Assembly: GCF_003963535.1 (NCBI RefSeq)
Contig: NZ_CP034539.1
Location: 4,340,001-4,404,000, forward strand
Direction of reading: 5' to 3'
Length of the DNA stretch: 64,000 nt
Source: Streptomyces cyaneochromogenes
GTDB taxonomy: Bacteria > Actinomycetota > Actinomycetes > Streptomycetales > Streptomycetaceae
Positions 50,177 through 59,209 of the stretch are shown piece by piece. Numbering within the stretch: position 1 is the first letter of the stretch; each line of letters begins with the position of its first letter. The notes below the pieces were generated by a model. It was not told the origin of the DNA, ran no database searches, and saw only the letters and a program-made list of their open reading frames with translations. The position numbers and the translations under genes are program-made.

Positions 50177-51016
50177 TCAGCGCAGCTCGGCGACGTGGCG
50201 GTCCGTCCCCGGCACCGTCGGGACGAACGGCGCCACCAGCTCCACCCGCCCCAGGCCCGACTCCTCGATGGCCGCCTCCAGGTCGGTGAAGTGCCCCTCC
50301 CAGCACTCCCTGGGATCCGCCTCCAGGAACCACAGCAGGGTCAGGCGGGTGTCGACACCCTCGACCTGCTTCACGTACGACATGCGATCCAGGGGAAGCG
50401 GGGTGGGCCGGAAGACGGTCACCATCGCGGCCGGGGAGCCCGCCAGGCGCCCCGGCAGGTGGCGGGCGCGCAGCCACTCCAGCAGTTCGGCGCGCTGCTC
50501 CGGTGAGTCGGTGTCGATGACCTCGACCACCAGGCCCGCGTAGGGGTGGTCCAGGGCGTGGAAGTCGCGGGGGCCGGCGGCGCCGTCGCGGTACACCGTC
50601 GCCTCGTGGTCCTGGAACGCCGTGAAGACGTGGGTGCGGTCCTGGTAGACGCGGGCGTCGCGGTTGAGGCGCTTGTTGATGGCGACCGTCCAGCGCATGT
50701 GGTCGGCGTAGCGGCCGGCGGTGATCCAGTACGTCGAGATGTAGCAGCCGGCGGTGACCGGCTGGGCTATCGCCGACTTCTCGGGGTAGCGCAGGAGTTG
50801 GAGGTCGCGAGTCGCCACCCACCTGCGGCCCGCGTACATCCAGGGCATCGCCATCGCGCCGGCGTAGTAGTGGTCGTCCTCGTACCAGCGGTTGTAGGCG
50901 TACTCATGGCCCGGGTGCGGTTCGACCATGGTGATCAGGGCATGGCCGGGGCTGACTCCGTACGGGCCGACGGCGGCCAGTTCGGCGTACGTCTCGCTGC
51001 GGGTGTCCTCGCTCAT
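50177..51016 (-). CDS. uncharacterised protein, tandem EthD/ferredoxin-like fold
   Basis: A 279-residue protein. The NRWYEDDHYY segment near residue 42 resembles the N-x-x-Y-x-x-x-H motif of EthD/DUF4286-type dimeric alpha-beta barrels, and a second half (PYAGLVVEVIDTDSPEQRAE, TRLTLLWFLEADP) looks like a repeat. Possibly a small-molecule-binding or monooxygenase-like protein. ATG 51016 follows AAAGGGG. Divergent from an SDR gene across a 17-bp palindrome, so the two are probably co-regulated. Confidence 0.6.
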   Translation of the reverse strand: MSEDTRSETYAELAAVGPYGVSPGHALITMVEPHPGHEYAYNRWYEDDHYYAGAMAMPWMYAGRRWVATRDLQLLRYPEKSAIAQPVTAGCYISTYWITAGRYADHMRWTVAINKRLNRDARVYQDRTHVFTAFQDHEATVYRDGAAGPRDFHALDHPYAGLVVEVIDTDSPEQRAELLEWLRARHLPGRLAGSPAAMVTVFRPTPLPLDRMSYVKQVEGVDTRLTLLWFLEADPRECWEGHFTDLEAAIEESGLGRVELVAPFVPTVPGTDRHVAELR

Positions 51017-51046
51017 GCCGTTCCCCTTTCCTGCGGTCACCCATAC

Positions 51047-51063
51047 TCTGACGGACCGTCAGA
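51047..51063. promoter_or_regulatory. 17-bp perfect palindrome, TetR-type operator
   Basis: TCTGACGGACCGTCAGA in the 76-bp divergent gap between the EthD-like and SDR genes. Its form is typical of TetR-family operators. No TetR gene is present in the window. Confidence 0.75.
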
Positions 51064-51092
51064 TATTGCGTCCAGAGTCGGGAGGCAGCGGA

Positions 51093-51878
51093 ATGGCACT
51101 GCTCGTGGGCAAGACCGTCGTCGTGTCGGGGGTGGGCGCCGGGCTCGGTCACCAGGTCGCCGCCACGGTGGTGCGCGACGGCGGGAACGCGGTCCTCGGG
51201 GCGCGCACGGAGGCCAACCTCGCCAAGAGCGCGGCCGAGATCGATCCGGACGGGGCGCACACGGCGTACCGGGCGACCGACATCACCGACGAGGCGCAGT
51301 GCGAGGCGCTGGCCGCGCTCGCGCGGGAGCGGTTCGGGCGGATCGACGCGGTCGTCCATGTGGCGGCCTGGGACAGCTACTTCGGCGGGCTTCAGGACGC
51401 GGACTTCACCACCTGGCAGTCGGTGATCGACGTGAACCTGCTGGGGTCGCTGCGGATGACACGGGCCTGTCTGCCGGCTCTCAAGGAGCGCGGCGGCTCG
51501 GTCGTCTTCATCGGGACGCAGTCCTCGGTCGCCGCCCCTTCGCAGGTGCGGCAGGCGGCGTACGCGGCGTCGAAGGGGGCGCTGACGAGCGCGATGTACT
51601 CGCTGGCCCGGGAGTTGGGCCCGCACCGGATCCGGGTGAACACCGTGCTGCCGGGCTGGATGTGGGGGCCTCCGGTGCGGGCGTTCGTCCAGTTCACGGC
51701 GCAGACGGAGGGCGTGCCCGAGGCCGACGTACTGAAACGGCTGACCGAACGGATGGCGCTGCCCGATCTCGCCACGGACGGGGACGTCGCGGACGCGGTG
51801 GTGTTCCTGGCGTCGGACAGGGCACGCTCCCTCACGGGGCAGTCGTTGCTGGTCAACGCGGGGGAGCTGATGCGTTGA
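51093..51878 (+). CDS. SDR-family oxidoreductase, third
   Basis: A 261-residue classical SDR: cofactor site VVSGVGAGLG, catalytic Ser in FIGTQSSVA, Tyr/Lys in AAYAASKGAL, and the C-terminal SLTGQSLLVNAGE. GGGAGG lies six bases before the ATG. It shares a palindromic operator with the divergent EthD-like gene, suggesting a joint catabolic role. The unusual VSGVGAGLG (instead of TGxxxGIG) is common in mycofactocin-associated and actinomycete SDRs. Confidence 0.9.
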   Translation: MALLVGKTVVVSGVGAGLGHQVAATVVRDGGNAVLGARTEANLAKSAAEIDPDGAHTAYRATDITDEAQCEALAALARERFGRIDAVVHVAAWDSYFGGLQDADFTTWQSVIDVNLLGSLRMTRACLPALKERGGSVVFIGTQSSVAAPSQVRQAAYAASKGALTSAMYSLARELGPHRIRVNTVLPGWMWGPPVRAFVQFTAQTEGVPEADVLKRLTERMALPDLATDGDVADAVVFLASDRARSLTGQSLLVNAGELMR

Positions 51879-52003
51879 GTTCATATAGATGAACAGAGGC
51901 TCTCATCTCGAACACTTTTACCCTCCCTTGACCTTACGCTCACTTGTCGTGTTCACGCGGCGGCGCCCAGGATGAGCGCGGGCTGAACCCTGGGAGGGCG
52001 CAC

Positions 52004-53584
52004 ATGAACGGTCTCGACTGGGCCGTGCTCATCGGCTACTTCGGCGTGATGGTGGCGATCGGCGTCTGGTCGCACAAGCGGGTGGACAACGTCAGCGACT
52101 TCTTCACCGCGGGCGGCAAGATGCCGTGGTGGCTGTCCGGGATCTCGCACCACATGTCCGGATACAGCGCGGTGATGTTCACCGGGTACGCGGGCATCGC
52201 CTACACCTACGGCGTCACGTCCTTCGTCACCTGGTCCTTCCCCATCGCGCTCGGCATCGCGATCGGCTCGAAGCTGTTCGCGCCGCACATCAACCGGCTG
52301 CGCTCACGGCTCCATGTGGCCTCTCCGCTGGAGTATCTGAAGAACCGTTACGACCTGAAGACCCAGCAGGCGCTGGCCTGGTCCGGCATGCTGCTGAAGA
52401 TCGTGGACGTGGGCGCGAAGTGGGCCGCCATCGCCACGCTGCTGTCGGTGTTCACGGGTGTGTCGCTGAACCAGGGCATCCTCATCACCGGCGGCATCAC
52501 GGCGGTCTACTGCACCATCGGCGGGCTCTGGGCGGACGCGCTGACCGAACTCGGCCAGTTCGTGATCCAGTTGCTGGCCGGCGTCGCGATGTTCATCGCG
52601 GTGATCATGGAACTGAACGACAAGGGCATCGGCTTCCTCGACGCCTGGGACCGTCCGGAGCTGCAGGGCCACGGTGAGCCGCTGGTCGGCCCCTACGGGA
52701 CCGTGTTCCTCCTCGCCTTCCTCTTCATCAAGCTCTTCGAGTACAACGGCGGCATGCTCAACCAGGCCCAGCGCTACATGGCCACGGCCACTCCGTACGA
52801 GGCCGAGCGCTCGGCGCGGCTGTCGGCGCTGCTGTGGCTGGTCTGGCCGGTGGTGCTGTTCTTCCCGATGTGGATGTCGCCGCTGCTGGTCGAGTCGCAG
52901 AAGACGGACGGCTCGGACTCGTACGGCCTCATGACCGAACAGCTGCTCCCACACGGCCTGTTGGGCCTCGTCATCGTCGGTTTCTTCTCGCACACCATGG
53001 CCATGTGCTCCTCCGACGCCAACGCCATCGCCGCCGTGTTCACCCGGGACTGCGCGCCGGTGATCTGGCGCCGGGCGCGGACCTGGAGCGAGGGGCAAGG
53101 GCTGCGGGTCGCCCGGATCACGACCGTCGTCTTCCTCGGCCTGTCCATGGCGGCGGCGACCCAGGTCAACTCCCCCACGTTCAAGGACATCATCACCGTC
53201 GTCATCAAGTGGGTCGCCGGTCTGATGGGCCCGATGGCGATCCCGATGATGCTGGGCCTGCTGCGGCCGTTCCGCCGCTCCGGCCCCACGGCCGCGCTCA
53301 CCAGCTGGTCGATGGGCCTGCTCGCCTTCTGGCTGGTCAACTACCCGATCAGCTGGCAGATCGAGGGCGGCGTACCGCTTCAGTACCAGGTCTCCATCCC
53401 GCTGGCCGTCTCGCTGGTCCTGTACATCCTCATCGGTTTCATCAAGCCGGAGGACACCCCGGAGCGGCTCGCGATCGTCGAGCGCATCAACACGGACGGC
53501 GACGGGGCCGCGGCGGCCGCGGTGCCGGATTCCGCGCCGGCGGACGGCGTGGAGGACGCGGTGGGCACGCGCGCGAAGGACTGA
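52004..53584 (+). CDS. sodium:solute symporter family transporter
   Basis: A 526-residue SSS-family secondary transporter with about 13 hydrophobic helices. SSS features: DFFTAGGKMPWWLSGISHHM near residue 32, GYAGIAYTYG, and FSHTMAMCSSDANAIAAVF with Na+-site residues. A short Ala/Asp-rich C-terminus is cytoplasmic. GGGAGG precedes the ATG. Substrate unknown; the upstream SDR may belong to the same pathway. Confidence 0.9.
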   Translation: MNGLDWAVLIGYFGVMVAIGVWSHKRVDNVSDFFTAGGKMPWWLSGISHHMSGYSAVMFTGYAGIAYTYGVTSFVTWSFPIALGIAIGSKLFAPHINRLRSRLHVASPLEYLKNRYDLKTQQALAWSGMLLKIVDVGAKWAAIATLLSVFTGVSLNQGILITGGITAVYCTIGGLWADALTELGQFVIQLLAGVAMFIAVIMELNDKGIGFLDAWDRPELQGHGEPLVGPYGTVFLLAFLFIKLFEYNGGMLNQAQRYMATATPYEAERSARLSALLWLVWPVVLFFPMWMSPLLVESQKTDGSDSYGLMTEQLLPHGLLGLVIVGFFSHTMAMCSSDANAIAAVFTRDCAPVIWRRARTWSEGQGLRVARITTVVFLGLSMAAATQVNSPTFKDIITVVIKWVAGLMGPMAIPMMLGLLRPFRRSGPTAALTSWSMGLLAFWLVNYPISWQIEGGVPLQYQVSIPLAVSLVLYILIGFIKPEDTPERLAIVERINTDGDGAAAAAVPDSAPADGVEDAVGTRAKD

Positions 53585-53593
53585 CCGCCCGTG

Positions 53594-53632
53594 CCGGTGT
53601 GAGCGTCGTCCTCCGGGCGACACCCACACCGG
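53594..53632. terminator. convergent terminator
   Basis: CCGGTGTG...GTCG and CGACACCCACACCGG form a stem with two imperfect pairs between the convergent symporter and lipoprotein genes. Confidence 0.65.
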
Positions 53633-53638
53633 CCCCGG

Positions 53639-54181
53639 TCACGCCGCGGGGCTGATACGGAGGATGGCGGCCCCGTCACCCACGTGGACCACCTGAAGTC
53701 CCATCCGGTTGACCACCGCCTTCGCGCCCCTGTCGCACGTCATCTGCGCGAACGCGGAGGAACCCGCCCCCGGTCCGGTGAAGGACGCCTCGCACCCGCC
53801 GTCGGAGGAGAACTCCGACCCGGTCAGCGGGGCGATCAGCGTGACCGTCCCGCCACTGATCGCCGACACCATGACCGGGCCGAGACCGAACCGCTCCGGC
53901 ACCGGCACCGGCACGCCGGCCTCCTTGGTCACCCGGACCTCGCAGGTGCCGTCCGCACACACCGAGTACCGGGTGCCGTCGGCCGCGGTCGGCGGAGTCG
54001 AGGGCGGTGCGGTCGAGGGCGGTGCCGAAGGGGTGGGCGTCGGGGGCGGATCGTCGGTCGCCGACGATGCGGTGACGGAGCCGGAGGGGCGCGGATCGGC
54101 GGAGGCGGCGCCGTCCGACGCGGAACCGCAGCCGGCCAGGAGCAGCACGAGGGCCAGGACACCTACGGAGGAGCGGTACAT
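53639..54181 (-). CDS. secreted lipoprotein
   Basis: A 180-residue lipoprotein. The signal ends in lipobox LLLAGCGS (Cys18). A Thr/Pro/Ser-rich linker follows, then a domain with four cysteines (SVCADGTCEV, GGCEASF, QMTCDRG) probably forming two disulfides. No named family recognised. GGAG precedes the ATG. It lies downstream of, and on the same strand as, an uncharacterised membrane protein. Confidence 0.82.
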   Translation of the reverse strand: MYRSSVGVLALVLLLAGCGSASDGAASADPRPSGSVTASSATDDPPPTPTPSAPPSTAPPSTPPTAADGTRYSVCADGTCEVRVTKEAGVPVPVPERFGLGPVMVSAISGGTVTLIAPLTGSEFSSDGGCEASFTGPGAGSSAFAQMTCDRGAKAVVNRMGLQVVHVGDGAAILRISPAA

Positions 54182-54272
54182 GGGAACTCCCTGGCTGGAG
54201 GAGTAGGGGGAGAGGGCACACCAGGGAGTACCAGCGGGTGATCGGGACCCCTCCCGAGGGCCACCCGGGTGA

Positions 54273-55088
54273 TCAGCCGGTCAGGGTCGGCTCGGACGGG
54301 ACGTCGTCGTCCAGGTCTCCGCGCAGGGCGGCCAGGACGAAGGCCACCATGGACGCCAGGAGGAGCAGCGCGAGCGGCCCCCAGATCGCCGGGATCGCCC
54401 ACATCGGCCAGTCGTTGGCCGACTGCGCCCAGAGCGTCAGGATGGCCGCGCCGCCGATACCGACGCCGTGCCACCGCACCACGGTCGCCGCCTTCGCGTG
54501 CCGCCGGTTGCCCCGTGCGAAGAGCGGCCACAGCGATCCGACCAGGGCGGGCAGGCCGAACGCGATACAGGCGAGCGCGCCGCCGAGGCGGTCCTCGGGC
54601 CACCCCACGGGCCCGGTAGAGGTCTGCTGCCGCCGTCCGTCGGCGTCCCGGACCTCGACGACCTGACCGTGCCAGATCAGCCCGACGACCTTGTCGCCCG
54701 GCTCCATCTCCGAGACCACCGGATCCGTGTCCCGGAACGTCACCCCCCACGGTTTGCCGGTCGGCAGGAGCAGCTCCGCCTCCGGTGGCCCGTTTCTCCT
54801 ACCGCGGTTCAAATCCGCCTTCCGAACGGTGAAGTCCTGCTCCCACAGGCACCCCGAAGCCGTCACCGGGACGGAGGCGCACTTCGGCGCGGCACGGAAC
54901 TCCCGCTCCCGCTCCAGCGCTCCCTGGACCTCGAAGGCCATCACCACTCCCGCGACGAGAGCCACGATCGACAGCACCAGCCATATGACGGTCCGCACGA
55001 CCGTGTTCCCCGTCGCCCCCACCGTGTTCCCTGTCGCCCCCACCGTGTTCCCTGTCGCCCCCACCGTGTCCCCTGTCGCCCCCACCAT
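54273..55088 (-). CDS. uncharacterised membrane protein with repeat-built N-terminus
   Basis: A 271-residue protein. The first 28 residues are a repeat (VGATGDTVGATGNTVGATGN), encoded by four 21-bp units. One helix follows (VIWLVLSIVALVAGVVMAF), a beta-rich extracytoplasmic region, and three more helices (ALACIAFGLPALVGSLWPLF; GIGGAAILTLWAQ; WGPLALLLLASMVAFVLAAL). The ATG at 55088 is itself a variant of the repeat's GTG, so the start may have been created by repeat expansion; other in-frame GTGs inside the repeats could serve. It is 5 bp from the upstream ADP-ribosylglycohydrolase stop. Confidence 0.65.
   Translation of the reverse strand: MVGATGDTVGATGNTVGATGNTVGATGNTVVRTVIWLVLSIVALVAGVVMAFEVQGALEREREFRAAPKCASVPVTASGCLWEQDFTVRKADLNRGRRNGPPEAELLLPTGKPWGVTFRDTDPVVSEMEPGDKVVGLIWHGQVVEVRDADGRRQQTSTGPVGWPEDRLGGALACIAFGLPALVGSLWPLFARGNRRHAKAATVVRWHGVGIGGAAILTLWAQSANDWPMWAIPAIWGPLALLLLASMVAFVLAALRGDLDDDVPSEPTLTG
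55000..55083 (-). repeat. four tandem 21-bp repeats
   Basis: Units at 55000-55020, 55021-55041, 55042-55062 and 55063-55083; units 2 and 3 are identical, 1 and 4 differ by one base. A partial fifth copy contains the start codon. Each unit adds seven residues (VGATGNT) in frame. Confidence 0.85.
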
Positions 55089-55093
55089 GCTCC

Positions 55094-56209
55094 CTAGGCC
55101 CGCGGATATCTGGCCAGCCACCCCGGAGACGAGCCCCCCGGCCCGTGCAGGGCCGGCCCCTGGGTCATCTCCATGGCGAAGTCGTCGGCGAGTTCGAGGA
55201 TGGTGGGGCGGCCCTCCAGTTCGGCCAGCCAGGCCGGGGGCAGAGCCGTCTCGCCGTGCAGGGCGCCGAGCAGGCCGCCGGTGAGGGCGCCCGCGGCGGC
55301 GGAAGGGCCGTCGTGGTTCACGGCGAGGCACAGGCCGTGCCGGACGTCCTCGCCGACCAGGGCGCAGTACACGGCGGCCGCGAGCAGTCCGTCCGCCGAG
55401 CCGTCGGCCGCGAGCTCCTCCACCCGGGCCGGGGTGGGCATGCCCTGCCGTACGGCACCGAGCGCGTGCTGCAACGCGTCCGACACGGGCTCGTGCCCGG
55501 GCCGCAGGGCGAGCAGGGCGCGCGCCCGCTGCACGGCGCCGTCGAGGCTCTCCCCGCAGGCGAGCCCGTGCACGATCACGGCGTACGCGCCCGCCGACAG
55601 GTAGGCGACGGGGTGTCCGTGGGTCTGCGTCGCGCACTCCACGGCGAGCTGGACGACGAGCTGCGGCTCCCACCCGACGAGCAGCCCGAACGGCGCGGAC
55701 CGGGCGACGGCCTCGGGCCCGAGCTCGGCGGTGTTCTTGGGCGACTCCAGCGTGCCCATGGTGTCGTCACCGAGGCCGAGCAGGAGGGCGCGCGTGGGAT
55801 CCCGGCGCGCGTACAGCCACTCCTCGCGCGCCAGCCAGCCGTCGTCCTTACGGCGCTCGTCGGGCCCCCAGTCGCGCTGCGTGGCGGCCCAGCGCAGATA
55901 CGCCCGGTGCACGTCGGTGGGCGGATGCCAGGCGCCTGTGTCCCGTCTGACCTGGGCTCTTATCAGCCCGTCCACGGAGAAGAGGGTGAGCTGGGTGAGG
56001 TGACTCACGGCACCGCGCCGCCCGTACCCGAACCCGAGATCGACCAGGCCCTCGGCGCCGTACTGCTCCTGGATCTCCTCCAGCCCGAGCCCGTCGACCG
56101 GCGCTCCGAGGGCGTCCCCGACGGCCGCGCCCAGCAGCGTCCCGCGCACCCGGCTGCGGAAGTCCTGCTGTTCGGTTCGGCCCCAGACGGCGCCGGCTGT
56201 CGCACTCAT
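55094..56209 (-). CDS. ADP-ribosylglycohydrolase family protein
   Basis: A 371-residue DraG-like hydrolase that would remove ADP-ribose from proteins or small molecules. Motifs: GTLLGAAVGDALGAPVDGLG at about 28-47 and the C-terminal CLAVNHDGPSAAAGALTGGL with an Asp of the di-metal site (a D-G-P variant of D-S-D). GGGGAGG lies before ATG 56209. The DGPSA replacement of the usual D-S/T-D could alter metal binding. Confidence 0.87.
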   Translation of the reverse strand: MSATAGAVWGRTEQQDFRSRVRGTLLGAAVGDALGAPVDGLGLEEIQEQYGAEGLVDLGFGYGRRGAVSHLTQLTLFSVDGLIRAQVRRDTGAWHPPTDVHRAYLRWAATQRDWGPDERRKDDGWLAREEWLYARRDPTRALLLGLGDDTMGTLESPKNTAELGPEAVARSAPFGLLVGWEPQLVVQLAVECATQTHGHPVAYLSAGAYAVIVHGLACGESLDGAVQRARALLALRPGHEPVSDALQHALGAVRQGMPTPARVEELAADGSADGLLAAAVYCALVGEDVRHGLCLAVNHDGPSAAAGALTGGLLGALHGETALPPAWLAELEGRPTILELADDFAMEMTQGPALHGPGGSSPGWLARYPRA

Positions 56210-56339
56210 CAGGACCTCCCCGTGGCACCGTCCGGCCGTTCGACAGTTCGCCACTGTAATCGACCGGAGACGATCGGTTCAGGGGGCTGATCGGTATGCG
56301 AGGTGTGCCCGAAGTGGGCTCAAGCGGTCAAGTGACGTC

Positions 56340-56376
56340 GGCGGCGTACACCGCCCCGGTGCCGGTGTACGCCGCC
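56340..56376. terminator. perfect hairpin after the ABC operon
   Basis: GGCGGCGTACACCG (56340-56353) and CGGTGTACGCCGCC (56363-56376), perfect 14-bp stem with 9-nt loop, 20 bp after the permease stop. Confidence 0.8.
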
Positions 56377-56396
56377 TCGCCTCCCGTGGCCGTGCG

Positions 56397-57188
56397 CTAC
56401 TTCGGGTCGCGGCCGAACAGTGACCTGGACCAGAGGTAGCCGAGCGCGGTCAGGCCCAGGCACCAGGCCACGGCCAGCCAGCCGTTGTGGCCGATCTCGG
56501 TGCCGAGCAGGAGGCCTCGTACGGTCTCGATGGCCGGGGTGAACGGCTGGTACTCGGCGATCGGGCGGAACCAGCCGGGCATCGCGTCGACCGGTACGAA
56601 GGCGCTCGACAGGAGCGGGAGGATCATCAGCGGCAGGGCGTTGTTGCCGGCCGCCTCGGCGTTCGGGCTGGACAGGCCCATCCCGACCGCGATCCAGGTG
56701 AGCGACAGGGAGACGAGCGCCAGCAGGCCCACCGCCAGGAGCCACTCCAGGGCGGTCGCGTCCTTGGCCCGGAAGCCGATGGCCACCGCGACGGCCCCGA
56801 CCAGCACCACGCTCATCAAGCACTGCAGCACGCTGCCGACGACGTGCCCGATGAGCACGGACCCACGGTGGATCGCCATCGTGCGGAAGCGGGCGATGAT
56901 GCCCTCGGTCATATCCATGGCGACGGACACCGCGCTGCCGATCGTGGTGCCGCCGATGGTCAGCATCAGGATGCCCGGGACGAGATACGCGAGGTACCGG
57001 GACCGGTCCGCCCCGCCGCCGGTGATGCCCGCGCTCATCACGTCGCCGAAGACGTAGGCGAAGAGCAGCAGCATCATCACCGGCGTGAGCAGCAGGTTCA
57101 GGGTGAGGGACGGGTAGCGCCGCATGTGCAGGAGGTTGCGGCGCAGCATCGTGGACGAGTCGCGCAGGGTGAGGGAAAGGGTGCTCAT
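56397..57188 (-). CDS. ABC-2 type permease, DrrB-like
   Basis: A 263-residue permease with six hydrophobic helices (LLLTPVMMLLLFAYVFGDVM; ILMLTIGGTTIGSAVSVAMD; LLAVGLLALVSLSLTWIAVG; and others) typical of drug exporters such as DrrB. Its ATG overlaps the stop of the ATPase gene (ATGA), so the two form one transporter. Substrate unknown. Confidence 0.92.
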   Translation of the reverse strand: MSTLSLTLRDSSTMLRRNLLHMRRYPSLTLNLLLTPVMMLLLFAYVFGDVMSAGITGGGADRSRYLAYLVPGILMLTIGGTTIGSAVSVAMDMTEGIIARFRTMAIHRGSVLIGHVVGSVLQCLMSVVLVGAVAVAIGFRAKDATALEWLLAVGLLALVSLSLTWIAVGMGLSSPNAEAAGNNALPLMILPLLSSAFVPVDAMPGWFRPIAEYQPFTPAIETVRGLLLGTEIGHNGWLAVAWCLGLTALGYLWSRSLFGRDPK

Positions 57189-58198
57189 CGGGCGTCCTTG
57201 GGCTGGTCGCGGCGGCCGCGCGGGCTCGGCACGGTGGAACTGGTCAGGGCGAAGAACACGTCGTCGAGGTCGGGGGTGTGCACGGTCAGCTCGTCCGCCT
57301 CGATGCCGAGCGAGTCCAGCCAGTCGAGGATGGAGCGCAGCTCACGCTGGCTGCCGTCGCTGGGGATCTGCAGCGCGAGCGCCTCGTCGTCCCGGGTGAC
57401 CTCACGCAGGGCCTCGGCCGCGGACCGGTACGCGGAGGGGTCGCAGAAGCGGAGCCGCACATGTCCGCCGGGGATCAGCCGCTTGAGCTCCTCGGCGGTG
57501 CCCTCGGCGGCGATCCGGCCGTCGTTCAGCACCGCGATCCGGTCGGCGAGTTCGTCGGCCTCCTCCAGGTACTGCGTGGTGAGGAAGACGGTGACGCCGT
57601 CGGAGACGAGCTCGCGGATGATCTGCCACATGTTGTGCCGACTGCGCGGGTCGAGACCGGTGGTCGGCTCGTCGAGGAAGATGATCCGCGGATCGCCGAC
57701 CAGGGTCATGGCGATGTCGAGGCGGCGCTTCATGCCGCCGGAGTAGCTCTGGGCGGGCTTCTTGGCGGCCTCGACGAGGTCGAACCGCTCCAGAAGCTCG
57801 GCGGTGACCCGCCGCCCCTCCCGCTTGGACAGGTGGTGCAGGTCCGCCATGAGGAGCATGTTCTCCTCACCGGTGATCAGCCCGTCGACGGCGGAGAACT
57901 GCCCGGTGACGCCGATGGCGGCACGCACTCCGTCCGGTGCCGCGGCGACGTCGTGGCCCGCGACCTGGGCCTGCCCGCCGTCGGCGGAGACGAGGGTGGA
58001 CAGGATCTTCACGGCGGTGGTCTTGCCGGCTCCGTTGGGCCCGAGCAGCGCGAAGACCGAGCCGGCCGGGATGTGCAGGTCGATGCCGTCGAGGACGGTC
58101 TTGTCGCCGTACGACTTGCGCAGGCCGATGGTGGAGACGGCGGCGGGGGATGGGTGGCCGTCGGATCGACTCGTCGTGGGCATGACAGATGAAGGCAC
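57185..58198 (-). CDS. ABC transporter ATP-binding protein, DrrA-like
   Basis: A 337-residue ATPase: Walker A LLGPNGAGKTT (about 48-58), Q-loop, signature SYSGGMKRRLDIA, Walker B IIFLDEPTTGLD, and the DrrA-type C-terminal domain ending LTSSTVPSPRG. The GTG at 58198 follows GGGAGG. It is coupled to the permease, and a DUF4097 gene lies immediately upstream on the same strand. Confidence 0.94.
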   Translation of the reverse strand: MPSSVMPTTSRSDGHPSPAAVSTIGLRKSYGDKTVLDGIDLHIPAGSVFALLGPNGAGKTTAVKILSTLVSADGGQAQVAGHDVAAAPDGVRAAIGVTGQFSAVDGLITGEENMLLMADLHHLSKREGRRVTAELLERFDLVEAAKKPAQSYSGGMKRRLDIAMTLVGDPRIIFLDEPTTGLDPRSRHNMWQIIRELVSDGVTVFLTTQYLEEADELADRIAVLNDGRIAAEGTAEELKRLIPGGHVRLRFCDPSAYRSAAEALREVTRDDEALALQIPSDGSQRELRSILDWLDSLGIEADELTVHTPDLDDVFFALTSSTVPSPRGRRDQPKDAR

Positions 58199-58281
58199 GG
58201 GGCCCTCCCGTTCGAGGGTGTGATGAAGGGGCGTGATGAAGGGGTGCGATGAGGGGGGTGGGTGAGGGTGAGCGCGGAGGG

Positions 58282-59127
58282 TCAGGGCCGGGCGCGGCGG
58301 ACGTCGATGTTGCCGTGCCGGGTGCGGGCCCGGATCTTGACGGTGTCCTCGGTCCCCTCCGGTGCCCCGGACTCGGTGAGCGCGTTGCGCACCTGGCCGG
58401 AGCCCGCGTGGACGTCGAGCCAGGCGGCCGTGCCCTCGCGGACGCCGACGTCGATGGCACCGTAGGAGGTCTCCAACTGGACGGTGCCGCGGGTCACTTC
58501 ACCCACGCGCAGGGTGCCGTGGGCGGTGGTGGCGGTGACCGAGTCCGCCGCGCGCCGGATCTCGATGTCGCCGTTGGCCCCGCTCACTCGCAGCTCGCCG
58601 GTCACGGCATCGACGGTCGTGGTGCCGTGCGAGTTCTTCAGGACGGCGGGGCCGTCGACGACGCCGACGCGCAGGCTGCCGGAGCTGGTGGTGATCTCGG
58701 CCGCGCCCTCGACCCGGTCCACGGTGATCGACCCGTGCGCGGCGGTCAGGTTCAGCGGGCCTGCCGTGTCGAGGCGGACGTCACCGGACGAGGTCTTTAC
58801 GCGGACCTCACCGAGCCGGCCCTCGCCGAGCACCTGGGTCCAGGCGCCGCTCAGGTCGACGCGCGAGCCCGTGGGCAGGTCGACCGACACGTCGACGACG
58901 CCGGTGCGCAGGCCGAACAGGTTGGACTTGGGCGTCGTGATCGTCAGCACGCCGCTCAGGTACGTGACCTCGGTCTGGTCGGCCGTCCGTACGTCCAGGT
59001 CCTTCTTCGGGTTGCGGGGCCGTACCTCGACGACGGTGTCGCGGCGGTCGCTCGCGGTGAACTGGATGGAACCGGCCTCCACGCGCGCCGTGGCCGAGAT
59101 CGGTTCAGGAGTGTCGAAAGAAGGCAT
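58282..59127 (-). CDS. DUF4097 beta-helix-like protein
   Basis: A 281-residue protein with repeating short strands (VRVKTSSGDVRLDTAGPLNL, GSITVDRVEGAAEITTSSGS, SHGTTTVDAVTGELRVSGAN, GDIEIRRAADSVTATTAHGT) typical of DUF4097/DUF4098 adhesin-like beta-helices. No signal peptide, so it is probably cytoplasmic. ATG 59127 follows GAGGACGGG and is preferred to ATG 59151. It is upstream of the DrrAB-like pair and downstream of an Arc-like protein, all on the minus strand, likely one operon. Confidence 0.87.
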   Translation of the reverse strand: MPSFDTPEPISATARVEAGSIQFTASDRRDTVVEVRPRNPKKDLDVRTADQTEVTYLSGVLTITTPKSNLFGLRTGVVDVSVDLPTGSRVDLSGAWTQVLGEGRLGEVRVKTSSGDVRLDTAGPLNLTAAHGSITVDRVEGAAEITTSSGSLRVGVVDGPAVLKNSHGTTTVDAVTGELRVSGANGDIEIRRAADSVTATTAHGTLRVGEVTRGTVQLETSYGAIDVGVREGTAAWLDVHAGSGQVRNALTESGAPEGTEDTVKIRARTRHGNIDVRRARP

Positions 59128-59209
59128 GGCTGTCCCGTCCTCTTGAGTCATGGGAACGTCCCCGCTGGTGGGACGTGGTGTGGGTGAAGTGGTGCGGGCG
59201 CAGGCGCGG

